Positions 34,308 through 47,080 of a DNA stretch of 64,000 nt are shown here, in pieces (position 1 is the stretch's first letter; every line of letters begins with the position of its first letter). The notes beneath the pieces are model-generated. The model worked only from the letters and a program-made list of their open reading frames with translations, was not told the DNA's origin and ran no database searches. The stretch is from Cardiocondyla obscurior. Its lineage: Eukaryota > Arthropoda > Insecta > Hymenoptera > Formicidae. Position numbers and translations under genes: made by a program. The stretch spans positions 1,393,001 to 1,457,000 of the forward strand of contig NC_091871.1 in assembly GCF_019399895.1 (NCBI RefSeq), in the 5' to 3' direction.

Positions 34308-37300
34308 GTTGGTACCGTTTCTTTTGACGTTTGAATCCAATGTTAATTTATTCGATGAAACAGAAGAGAAAGAAAAAAAAAATAGGGTTTTATTCTGAAT
34401 TGATATACATGTGTCAAAGAAAAAAAAAAAAAGAAAAATAAAAGAAAGAAACTTTGAGCTGAACGAAACGTTTTTATTTCACTTGCCAACGTCCTTAGAG
34501 GCGGAACTCGTCCTCGTGACTTGTACAATTTAATTATTGATATATGGAAAAAGTTCTTGTGTGCCCAGCTAATTTTAAGAACCTACTTGTTGCAAGATAT
34601 ATACACCCTGGGGAAAAATATAACTTTATTAGTGATTGAAATGTTAAGCGGCAATGTTAAGAGGCAATTAAACTGGCACATACTGTTTTATTATCTTTGG
34701 TTTTCTTTTCTTTAATTTGCGTTGAATCACAACTCACGCATTATATGCTCATTTATGTAGACTACATTTATATTTCTGATTGAACTCTAAACTTCAAGAC
34801 TAATATACAATAATAATCTATATAAAGTGAAGAACGTCAATATAATATTATCAGTGGGCGCATTAATGAGCTTTATATATTAAGATTAGTTTTTCTTTGA
34901 AGATTTTTGTCGACTGGCAACGTATTAATTTCACCAGTAAAAAGTTGCGCAAACGGAGAATATTTAATCCGTGAATACAATTTTCTGTGTTGATTATCTT
35001 TATGTAAATTGAATTCTTCATTCACGTCATTATTAAATAGCGATATTTTACATTGCACAGATTTTTTTTTTTTTTGAGGGGAACTAAAGGAATGTAGACA
35101 TAACTTTGGGAGAAATTTTAAGCTGGTTTAGGTTAGTAGGTATGTTTTAGAGGCACTAGTGATTCTTGAATTACGATGAAACGCGACTGAGGAGCTTCTT
35201 TGCGAATTAAATTCGAGAGGAACAAGTAGGAGACATTTGGCGTCCGACATAAAAAAAAAAACTTTTAATAAAAAATTCAATTACCGCGATACAAAACGCT
35301 GAAGTTCGAAAGGTTATGATAAATGGTGATCTATCTATTTTTATCATTGAAGAAAAATTAATTTCAATTTGTAATGAGGTGGAAAATTCTAGTGGGTTTA
35401 CTTTTTCTGAATAATTATGAAAACCTTTGTATGCATATCATCGTTGACGTAAAACGTTTCGAAATAAAAAGACACACTGAATTTCTTTCAGACAGCCCGC
35501 TCGGAAAGCTTGATATTCTGAGCTTCTGAGAACTGAGTTCATATTTAAACGGGATGTTAGGATAAAATTAACGACGTGCGTTTCAATTTTTATTCCACTA
35601 TTTAATGGCGCTACAATATGTCCGCTTTTAAAATATCGTGCTTCGAAATTGATACCTTGAGATATGGGATAAGTTGTTTCGCGATACCGGGGAGTGATAA
35701 ATACATTTCAAAATGGCTTTGCGGTTCAACGTGTAAATAATTAATATCTTCACGGGGATCTAAAATTCTCTTGAAATAAAAATTGAAGTAAACTTGTATT
35801 TTGCGTATGCCTTTAACTATAATTCTGGTTTTTTTTTTTTAATTCAACAATTTGCTGCAATACTTTATGAAGGATCGATTCTTCATTTTTCAATTTTCAT
35901 TTAATTATCCGCAAAACGATGGAAATATTTTACAATACGCATGGAACAAACATAACGGTTGGATTACGAATTATTTACCGAGATTGATTTAATCAATTCT
36001 TCCTGTATTACGCTACATTGCGATCTCGCGTGATAATTTATAAGCTCGGTCCAACGGAATGTAACACGTGGCAGTTAGAGAAATACCGTCCTCATTCGCA
36101 TTCAATTAACGCAAGCTCTTAATTAATTATGTGCGCGATTACGCGCGCGCTTATCTCTTCTTTCCACTCGTCGGTTTCTCGATTTTATCTCTATCTGGCG
36201 CGTTAATTGGAATCACCACAAGAATAAAGGCATGAAAAGGGCGAGGAGGATAAGTTGTAAATTAATTGTCGTTTGAGACAGCTTTTCGATACAACTACAC
36301 ATATGTATATACGTTCTTTTCTTTCTTTTATTTTTCGTTTAAAGTGCAAAGTAACTTTTCCATTATTTCCGCGCAGTGTAAAACGGATCAGCGAAATCGA
36401 ATCTCATAAATCTCGTATGAGAAATTGAATCTTTCAAACGCGATCTCCCTCAAAAGTGCACACGATCTCTTTGCCTTCTGCGATATTCTATTACTCTTTT
36501 TCCAACTAACATTCTTAATCGACCTCGTGCGATATCTCAACCGTATATTATACCGAGAATGACGGAACAATATCTCATAAGGAGCGAGTCTTTCAGCTTC
36601 GGGCGCGGATATTTTATCTTTGCCGAAGTAAATATTTAGAGCCGCCCTTTTCTTTCGACGAGCAGCTTAAGAGCAGCGCAGCGGAGGTAAATCCTCTCGA
36701 AGCGACTTATTATACCAAGGCTCTTTATAATATTTCGAAAGTATGAAGCAGCTCGCAGTGCAGCGCATGTGAACGGACGTGGGGCGGGAAAGGGAAACGG
36801 GAGCTGGATTTCGTTTCGCGCAGTTACGAAATTTGTAACGCCAACTTTCCCGGGGAGGCTAACGCGAGTGCACTAATCCCGGTTCGGTCCGGGGGTGGTT
36901 GCTGCGACGATGCCTCGGCGACGGCTCTAACACCGTACGCAACTTTCGCAAGTTTAATCGCGATCGTGATACAAGGGGGCATAAACTCGTAATTCCGCGT
37001 CCCATATCAACATTCATACCGTCCGCGGATGATTTTCTTGCGCGTCGAATAACGCAAGCTTCTCCTATGCGCTGCATTAAATCGCGCTAGTTCTAGCAAC
37101 TACTGCTATTTTGCCGCCGTCATTCTCGCCTAGATCCTCATCTCGGAGCGACGGCGGGAGTTTCGTAGAAATGGGTTTTCGAATCGTAATTACGAAATGA
37201 TAAGATCGATCGGTCGAAGTTTCTCTGTCCCTTTGGCATTATCTTATGAAGGACGTAACACGTTTGCTCCAGGATAATTTCCGCTCTTCATCGACAATCG

Positions 37301-40300
37301 TAAAACTCTCCCGGCTTACTCGCCGGGAAGATTGTGGAATATCCCCTTGTCGCAGCTAACTGGAAAGTAATTAAAAACTACTGTAAAGACGAACGATTTT
37401 TCGATGAAAATATTACATTAAATTGATAGTTTCATTAAAATCTTCTTACTGGCTAAGTTCGACCACGTTTCCCGGATTAAGAGCTTGCTTCGACGCTTTG
37501 TTAATTTATTTGATTAAAAGGTACGAGCTGGTAGATAATTATGCCGCAATCGCATAGAGCATTTACGTGAAAGAGTTTTCGTTTTAATGGATTCGTATGA
37601 CGCGAAATGCGCAACGCGGCGGTGGTGAGCGCACCGATATGTTAAAATCCGTGCCCTTTGCAAATATAATAAAACTTAACGCAAGCTGTTACCGGGAACT
37701 GAACGACCAGACTTTATCACAGCACGCCTTACGGCTCCTTTTTCTCGCGAGAAAAGCATCCAGGTTTTCAGGGAAACGGCGGGACAAAGGAGAGAAACGT
37801 CACAAGTTTCCGATTTTTTTCGAATTATCGGGGATTACTCGCGGTGGAAAGAACGCCTCGTCGTCTTAGCCCGCTTCCACGGTATTAATATTTCATCGCC
37901 ACCTTGAAAGACCTAGCTACGCGAAGTCGATTCTCGTGAAATCTACGGTTTTGCGTGACATGTATTATTCCGGTGATGTCAGAGAAGCGGCGAGACTTCG
38001 AATACAGTTTCCAAGGTACACGTATGCTTATGTGTATGCATAACATTACATGCATATATATTAACGATTCAGAGGGGATTTTAGCTCAGCGTTACGTACG
38101 TGTATTCCGTTCCATTCCGCATCCATGTTTTTTCAAATATATTTATTTATTTATTTATTTATTATATATTTTTTTATCCGTTGATTTTCACAATCCATAA
38201 TTCCTGTAATCAAATGATATAAACGTAAATTTCTCATCGGGTTTTTTTTTCTTTTTTTTTTTTTCCCGGTAGAAGTATTCCGCACCTCGCACGCTTTTGC
38301 ACTACGATACACCGGCGGTCATGTATATGTATGAGATCTATTAATTTTTTAAATTGTGTTACCTAATGTGTAATAATTCTCGCGTATATGCGACGCACTT
38401 TGAAAGGTACTTTTTGCTTATGGTTTCAATCTCGCGGTAGTGACATTATTGTTTCTGTTACGGAAAGAGTGATTAGAAGCTATCACGATATTATCTTGGT
38501 TCATTTTTTTTCTTATCGCTTTTAAGAATATTTATGAATATGGTAAAACTGAAAGATTTCTATTCATCTTTGGTTATTGTTTTTTTTTTTTTTTTTTGAG
38601 TTTGCGATGGGCTACAATCTCTCTCCTGAATATTTCGATTTACTTTTATATGTAGGCAATAATTACACATGTCGAAAGGCACGTATGTATATTGAGATAC
38701 GTGAAAACGCACGTTTTTAGCATTGAACAGTATTATCTATTTGTTACATTGTCAATATTTACGGGCGTGCGTTCGCGCAGTTGGCGATAAGCGAAATCAA
38801 ACAATACTACAATCGTCTCTCTAAACTTTTCCATTTTAATTTCGATGTTCTTCAAAATGTCTGAGCTGCTAAAAATTAATTAAATTCAATCCCGACTGCA
38901 ACAACACGCGGCACATTGACGGCCCGAGCAAAAACTTGTTGAATAAATTGCCCAGTCGCGAAAGCTACGAACAGACAGAAATTTAATTATTTCCTATCAG
39001 CAGCCAAAGAATACTATTACATTATTATATTATTTTAATTTGAAATATTTGCAGCACAATATTTTTACGTTGAAAACAAAAAATTAATAAAATTAATAAA
39101 TAAATAAATAAATAAAAATTCGCGATTGGATATTTCGATCCGACATTTGAATGCGTCATTCTTTCGAAGCGATCGCTGCTTCAGAGATTTGTCAAGAAGA
39201 CGAACGGTTGTAAAAATTTTATAGTTTCGTTTGCGAGCTCGCGTGCATCAAAGTGTCTTTGTTAAAGGGGATTCCTTCTCCTCTCGATACCTGCGGCGCG
39301 TTTTATTCAAGCGACTGTCACCCTTGTCGTAACACGTGTCTGCGTGTGTCCTATCTATACGTGATGCGCCGCTCGGCATACATAAAACGCGATTACCGGG
39401 TTCATCAGCTGTGAGCTGCGGTGAATCAGCAACAGGTTGCCTATTTGCTCCGATCCGCGTGGTACAATTTCATGCGCTCGTCATATGCACCCCTACAACA
39501 AAAACGTTATTATTCACGTGTGTCGCGTAACATGACGGAAAATCTCGAGACGCGATCCGCAATTGAGCCCGCCGCGTATAATCAGCCGACAGCTAATTTA
39601 AAGAGATTAATTGTTTGCTCATTAAGCGTCCGCGGCGTATCGCAAGAAGATATTCCTCGAGAATATTCGTGGGCGAGTGAATATATCCACGGAGTATAAC
39701 TTTTGAAAAGTGTCTCCTGGTTTTAATTAACTGATAATTAAACGTCTCTTACTTTCTTTTCCCGGGAAGGTGTCAAGAGGCGGATTAAAGGGGGTTCATT
39801 TATTTTTTTTTTTTTTTATGCGCGTTAATGAACAGAGAATCTTCTTTTCTGCGCGAGAAACGAATACGAGAGAAAAAAAAAAAAAAATTCGTTTGAGTCA
39901 CTTCGACGGAGGACTCTCGATGTTTGAATGTTTCACGAGAAGACGCGTCTTCGAGCGTCTTCGACGTGGCTCACTCTGGCCAATCTCTCGTATGCAAGGA
40001 CCGGAGAATATCGAATTTATTCTCTCTTTGTCCGCGATGGAAATTCTTGCTTCGACCTGATCGTATTCGGCGCTATCCGTTCAAACAAAGTAAAGATCGT
40101 CGGACAGTCTGAGGCACAGGCATCCGGGGTAATACGATTTCTTCCCCGCGTCTTCGAGTTCGTATATAGGTCACTTTCCCGTTCTTATCAATAACTTTTA
40201 TTTGTCTTACGTGCCTCCGGATCGTTCTTTCTGTAACGCAACGCCTCGATGACTTTTTTTTCTCAGACTATTCTTATCGTCTCCAACATTCCTCTCGTAT

Positions 40301-41633
40301 ACACAGACTATTCATCTTACGCGCGTCTTGACGGAGTACATTTGCGGTATAATGCGCAGCTGAGTGCAGTAAGATACCATAAGTGTACGTTAAATAAAAA
40401 AAAAAAAAGGTATTATTGTGTCTTTATTTTAGACATATATGAAAATTATTGCAAGCTCAAAATAGAGAAAGAGGGAGGGAAGCGTTGATAATAAAATAAA
40501 ACTGAATTGAAATTGAATGAAAACTGAATTAAAATTTAGAATTATCTCAAATTGAAAATTTTATTTATTTTGAGATGTCCGACTGTTTGAACGCGATAAA
40601 TTGGACTTTGCAGATGATAAACACCCCCGCGACCACCCCGTGCGTAAAATTTAGTTTTACGCAATCTTGATACGCAGGATAGTTGATAGTCGTTACGTCA
40701 TTAATGCTGTTACAGCTGTGATTCAATTTTAAGGCTTAATCGACCTTTGCATCGCAATGTGCGTAGGCTCGCGTATTATGTCGTAAGACCAACAATGTTC
40801 TACGTGAGACTTACTAAACATTTCCCTTCCGTTCAAATCGAATGTCGATACGTGAACGTGACATCTAATCCTCAATAGGCCGTTATCGTTATCGCATCAA
40901 GGAAATCGTATGCCTAGCAAGTCAGGTCGCGCAATATCGTGGGTCAATATATGCGGACATTCGCTTTTGTGCACGCATTTGTAAAACGAGAAATGGAGCA
41001 GGAGAACTTATAGCTCGTACACCTCGTGCTTGTACTTGTCAAACATACATTTCCTTTCCCTCTAAAACAAAATTCAAGACAATTTTATGAAAACAGTTTG
41101 CGAAAAATAATATGGAAAGAAAATTTTGTCTCGAAATCTGCAAAACTTGTGCAATGTATATATATCGCTGCGTGTGACATAAAAGGCAAACAAATTTCGC
41201 AGGAATAAAAAAAAAAAAGGAAAAAGAAAAAAGAAATTGCCGTGCAATTGGCTCGGCGTGAAATCCATATTTTGCTGGTGAAAGAAATAAAAACGTCGCT
41301 GAATAAACTTTTGCTAAGAAACGTGCCGATTTACCTTGCGATATTATTATTTGATAGAATCGCGCGGCGATTTGGTGTAACCGGAGGACTGTGCGAAAGT
41401 AAGATAAAGTTTATTATAAGAGAAAAATTTGCAAGTCAGAGCGAAGCCATTTCAAGAAGCTGGATTAATCATTTTGACAAAGTCTTTGGCAAAGTGGCTC
41501 AGCGAACTTCACCGGGGCAATTGACGATTAGATATATTTGCCGTTTCGACAAATCCTTTTCCGTTTCTCGCCCTCTCCTCGTCCTCGTTGCTGAGCAGAG
41601 CTGAAGAGAGGCCGTTTACGTTCTTCTTTCCAG
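34308..41633. other. Gene-free stretch, probable first intron of myosuppressin
   Basis: About 7.3 kb of AT-rich sequence with GC/CpG-rich islands (36600-37350, 39200-40250), a (TTTA)n tract at about 38136-38163, (TAAA)n near 39100 and many poly-A/T runs. No ORF shows a recognisable domain. Confidence 0.4.
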
Positions 41634-41640
41634 CCCGAAA

Positions 41641-42168
41641 ATGATGAGCTCGACTCTGATGATCCTCGTGTCTCTGACGACTATGGCGATTCTCTCCGGC
41701 GAGTCTCTCGCCGCGTTGCCCGCACAGTGCAACCCGGGATACCTCGACGAGCTTCCACCCAGATTGCGTAAAATCTGCATCGCCATCGCTAGAATATGGG
41801 ACGTCAGGGATATGAACGACCTAATCGACGATAGAGGTAAACGCTTGGCGCCCGAATCACCTCGCGAGGCGAATGGCACTTTAATTTATGTAACGAATGA
41901 CAAAAGGCAAATGTCACTATCCTCCTGCTTAATTTGTGTTATCGTCCGCAAGTTTTTTTTGCACGCTTTGAACGTCGTACCTCGAAGCACCACTTCCGCG
42001 TTACGTTCCCCGTTCTGGGATCGAAGGATCGATTGCGGCGAGGGGATAATTATGCCGCTCGCATTTGAATTGCTTTCAGAATATCGGGAGAACTTACCGC
42101 GGTACGACAGCAACGTGAAGAGGCAAGACGTCGATCACGTTTTCTTGCGCTTTGGGAAACGACGTTAA
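41641..42168 (+). CDS. Ms: Myosuppressin prepropeptide
   Basis: Precursor of the decapeptide myosuppressin, an FMRFamide-like neuropeptide that inhibits visceral muscle contraction. Exons 41641-41836 and 42080-42168 join in frame to 94 aa. A signal peptide (about 1-24, ending GESLA before ALPAQC) is followed by the conserved spacer ([15 protein letters not shown]) and, at the C-terminus, [16 protein letters not shown] with the dibasic sites and amidation glycine. Gln at position 1 would form pyroglutamate, as in bees, in contrast to Thr in flies. Intron 1 splits the propeptide, not the mature peptide. An acceptor directly upstream of the Met implies a separate noncoding first exon. Confidence 0.96.
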
Positions 42169-45100
42169 AACCAGGCACCGCACCACCACCGCTCTCTTCC
42201 ATTCGCAAGCGATAAACGATTTCGAGTTAAGTTTCCCTTAGTTCCTATTCGATCGCTCTGTCACTGAGAGACTTGTAGTACGTCAATCAAAAATAATAAA
42301 AAAAAAAAATAAAAAAAATAGGGAGGAAGAAGAAGAAAGGAAAAACTAAGATTTCAAAAAAAAAAAAAAACAGTTTGCCGAAAGGCGCTCGGTTCTAATC
42401 TCGTTAAAGATCGTCAATGGTCAAATAATTTCCATTCTCGCTGTGTCTAAGCAGCATCTTAAAAATATTGAACTGATGCCCCCGATCCTAAGTTGCCCCA
42501 TGCGTTAAAATATTATATATCTTGTTAAATATGAATTTTAAGCACGTTAGTAAAATTATCTCTTTCTCTTTGATCGACAAAAGCGGGAAGTTTAAAGGGA
42601 CTTTAATTAGCAATTAAACGTATATTACATTGCAACAATTAACGGCCGGCGTTTTGTTCGCGAAACGAAAATTTTTACCCTGTAATTTCGTTACACGATA
42701 TTAATTTTGATAATATAAATACATCTTCCTTTGAATATTTTAGATAATAGATATAACCCGGCACAGTAAAGCGCTGAAAACTTTATAGCTCGAAGAAAGA
42801 AAAAAAAAAAAGAAAAGAAAAAGAAAGGTAATTAGATAGTTACAAAAATTAATATCTCACGACCATTCCCATTTTTTCCGTCGGTTCCGAGTGATTTAGC
42901 GGGACAAATGCGTCCCCCGCTGAAATGTTAAACCTCCCCTTGAAAACTGAGGCTACTTCTAATTCTGCATGCCATCGCAAACGTAAAGAAGCGTGACACA
43001 ATAATGCACAACACCCCAATCTATACTATATTATCACTCTGAATGTACCGAATTTACTCGTCTATTAATTAATCTATTAATTAATCTATCAATTAATTAA
43101 CTAATTAATTATCAATGCACCACTTGAACTGTTAGATTATAGGTCAGATTAACATCGCCATTTTACGAATGTAAGAACATCGGGGATTGTTCTGCCGTAT
43201 CGATTTTCGCGCGACTAACGTTTTCAATTAATAATTCTCGTCTTCGCGTCGCTTGCGAAATAATGATCCTCCATGCGAGAGTAAAGAGTGTTACGCAAAG
43301 TCTACGCGCGCCGTTTATTTTATATTTCGAATAAATCATTCCGCGAATGGCTACGCCTGCGATTAATCTGAACCCAAGATTCGTTTAAATTAAACGCAAA
43401 TTAGATTTATTCTAATTAATTGTCTCCGGAACGTATACATCTACGTCAGTAATATCTAGAATTTAAACATAGGTGCTCTCGCGTTCGCTGTTTAATTTAA
43501 TACCTCGTATCTAAATGAGATTCTGTCCGATATTTTACGCGGAACTGTTTTTTAAATTGCAAGTACGCGGACTCGTGACTTGTTGTTTCGCGACGATGTT
43601 GAAATAAGTTTTTACCTCAGCGAGGGAATATTGAAAAAAATACTTCTGCTATATATACGAATGTCATTCAAATGAATTAATAATATTATCGTCGGCCGCT
43701 CGAAGATCAGCTGAAAATTAATTAATTATCGAGCAACGTTTTACAAATTAAGCAGCAAATAAATTTTTATTAACGGCTTATTAATTAATTTTTAATTTTA
43801 CAAATGTAAAATAATTTACAATTATTACAAAAGAAAAAAGGACGGAGATACAGAAGAAATATTGCACAGTCGAATAAATTCTTTGAATCGAGTACACAAA
43901 AATTAACACGAGTAACAAAAATGTACACATTATTTCATGAAAACGGTACGTTCGATTCGGATCTTATTTTTGATCGCTAATGTCTGTCCATCTTTTCCCT
44001 TTTTTCTTTTTTTTTTTTGTTCTCAATCGTCTCGCCGAAAATCCTACGTCGGACATATTCGCAGCTCGTTATGAATACGTTATCACTCACGAACGGAACT
44101 GTAAGATACGGCTGATGCGATGTGTGCTGATGCACACGTATTGCGAGGTAATAATATATTTATTATATATAACAGATAAAAATATATGCGCATATAAAGT
44201 GATTCTCTCAGAAGGTCTTATCGTTTATTACGCTCTGCGACTGCACCACCCTCCATTTCTCTATCTCTTACTCTGCTTTTTATGTTACGTGAAAAGATTA
44301 TTTTACAATACGGCACGATCAAGTGCCTCGTTGTCTACGATACTATTCGTTTATACCCAGCCTCCTAAATTTCAATCGAAATCTGACCGAGAACTTCTGC
44401 GAGCGTCTCGATCAGAAATTAGTCTGTCTGACCAATGCGTTGTCTGCTCTACTTGCAGCAGTTCGCGCAAGCCTAAAAGTTCATTTTCGCGACCAATTTT
44501 CTACCTTTTTTTTTTTTTTTTTAAATAAATTAGTGTTGGAATTTGTTATTGACATAATTTACGTCAAGAGAAATTTCGGAGACAAATGGAAAAAAAGGAA
44601 AAGAGGCTGCCACGTGCAGGTTCGATTCGAGAAGGACTCGAGCTCGATTTCCGGCGATGGGGCGAGGTTTACGGAAATCGAACTGTAGAAGTACGTGGGT
44701 AAGATACGGGTGGATCGCGTGTCGATGAGGGGTGACGAGGTAGGCGAGAAGTTACCCATTATGCAAACGACGGCAGGTTTTCGCGACACCTCGTATGAGA
44801 GGCGAGTTGCTCGAGATCGATCGCGTTTAACAGAATAAGTCACTTTACCACTTTGTACCTGGTGAAACTCCAACGTCTATTCTTTTTTCCTTTTACTCGC
44901 CCGACACGTTTAACGCGCCCGTCACGTAAGTGGTCTCGACCTCGGTAAGCGCGAGAAAATATCACCCTGTTTCTATTACACCCGCGCTAATATTTTCCGA
45001 GGATACGCCTTGCGTTACGTACCCGCATTCTTTTTACTACGCACATATTGTCCCGCTGCATTTTTATTGCGGATATCTTAAATTTCTGCGACGCCTCGCG

Positions 45101-47080
45101 GCGTCACCGGTCTCTCATTTCCCGCAAATCGCATCTTTCACAATACAAAACACCCCTTTCTGGCAATTTAGCGAGCAACCGGCGAGCACGTGTTTCCTTT
45201 CCCGCTGAAGGAAAATAAACCCGGGATTTGTTTTAATGTAACGCGAGTAACTTCTTTCGAGCCAGCGTTAAAAATATATAATTTCGCCGCGTCGCGTATA
45301 TTAAAGAAAACAACCGGGTGCAATCTATTTCTTTTTCCCCGAGCGCAAATATATACTTCCCTCGCGCGGAAATTCGGATTTACGGGAGCGAAGTTCGCAT
45401 CCAACGGCGAGGTGGGCGCGGATCAAGAATCACGCGAGAATCTCGACGTGGGAAAATCGACACGAGATATACATCAGTTGAAGAATCAACGAGAAGGGTG
45501 GTTCGATGGTCCAAGGATAAAAATAAAATAAATAATATTATTAAGAGAAAAGAGGAGTGTTTGCGAATGGAGGCAGATTGCGCGCCATCGGCGCGATTAT
45601 CTGTCGAATAAATACGAGAAAAATCGCTGTATAATATTCATATACGTACACATACGTACATTCTACGTGTATCCAAAAGAATGCTCGAATTTGAGAGCCG
45701 GCTAAGGGAACGGTGCTGTCGGACTCCAGAGATTAATGGTTCGGTCGCTGTCTTAGCAATTACACGCGATATTTGTTTTCCCTCCCGTCGTCCTACGCGC
45801 AGACTGGTCCTGCATTCAAAGTAGTCTCCGTCGCAAGTACGGTCGACGATTACGGGATTTTACTGTACGATTCTCTAATTTAGTCCACATGCGCTGTACA
45901 AAGCGGCTTGATATTTTCTTATTTCGTCTGACCAGACATATGTTAACTTAATATTTTATACATTCGAGCATGTGAGCACAATCGAAAGCATTAAGGTGAT
46001 CTAAAGAATTAAGTTATATTTAATTGTTCGACAATAATTTTGTTCTTTATTAATTTGTTAAACTTTGAGAGACCTGAATTTAGTATCGACAGTTCCGCTG
46101 AATCTATTTGGTCGTATCTTAAGTCATGCAGAATATATTCTATATCCGCTGAATCTATTTGGTCGTATCTTAAGTCATGCAGAATATATTCTATATCCTC
46201 ATTCTACGAAATTTCGAAGGCACCTAGTTACAAAAAATTATATTAACTTACTAAAAAAAAAAAAAAAAAATGAGGAAATAAATTGCTTGTATAATTGCAC
46301 AGCCTTTAATATCATTTTTGACATATAAATTTAACCAGTTTTAAATATTTTTAGAGAAATCTTTGAAAAAAATTATGCATTCTACAGATTAATATCTTAA
46401 TCTATTTAAGTAACCTGTCATTTATAGTCCAATCGGTAAAGAATTAATTTAAATATTTCTGTAAAATTCTATATTGTTAAAATCATAAGTTAGATTGTTT
46501 TATACGTTTTATAAAACCAATGTTTTTTTTCCGATTGTACTATTAATAACAAAATACTTTGAAACGTATAATTGAGTATTTATTATACAAAATTTGAAGT
46601 ATTTTACAAGTGGAAAAATTGGTGGTAACAAGCTAGGGCTATTTCATAGAATAAAACATTCTTCTATGAGTCGTTTTTGTGTATGTATATGTATATACGT
46701 AATTATTAAAATTCATAAATATTTAGACATTTAAATTTTTAGTCACGTACTAAATATTCACTATATATATATTCTAGATTTATAATAAACTGATATATAT
46801 TTTTCACAGTTCATTATATTCTAATTAATTCACAAAAAGAACAATATTTTAAATTAAGTAGCGAATCTATTTTTGTAAAATAAATTAATAAATAACAATA
46901 TTGATTGCTACGAAGAAAAATCTCGAGATTATGGCATTGCATAATGCAATGAGTCTTACAAAACCGCAATAAACGGTCCTATCTACAATAACAGCAATAT
47001 TGGCAAAAAATTGGCAAATATTTAGTCATTAAGTGCCATTAAATAGTTGTTCATGGCGGTGCCGAATGTGGAGGCTGGGG
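42169..47080. other. Gene-free stretch between myosuppressin and C2CD5
   Basis: Myosuppressin 3' UTR (poly-A rich, to about 42380), then AT-rich spacer with ATTAAT repeats at 43065-43115 and a GC-richer part (44600-45600). A 51-bp tandem duplication lies at 46094-46195. ORFs such as that at 43980-44528 rest on poly-T and poly-F runs and are not supported. C2CD5 3' UTR toward the right end. Confidence 0.5.
46094..46195. repeat. 51-bp tandem duplication (2 copies)
   Basis: The unit beginning TCCGCTGAATCTATTTGGTC and ending AATATATTCTATA is repeated head-to-tail with no mismatch seen (46094-46144 and 46145-46195), which suggests a recent duplication. Confidence 0.95.

Noticed and set aside
41886..42113. 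ORF on the minus strand over myosuppressin
   Set aside because: Antisense of the myosuppressin intron and second exon; the plus-strand frame carries the known peptide.
43980..44528. 182-codon ORF
   Set aside because: Rich in Phe and Tyr from poly-T tracts; no recognisable domain and no coding-like composition.
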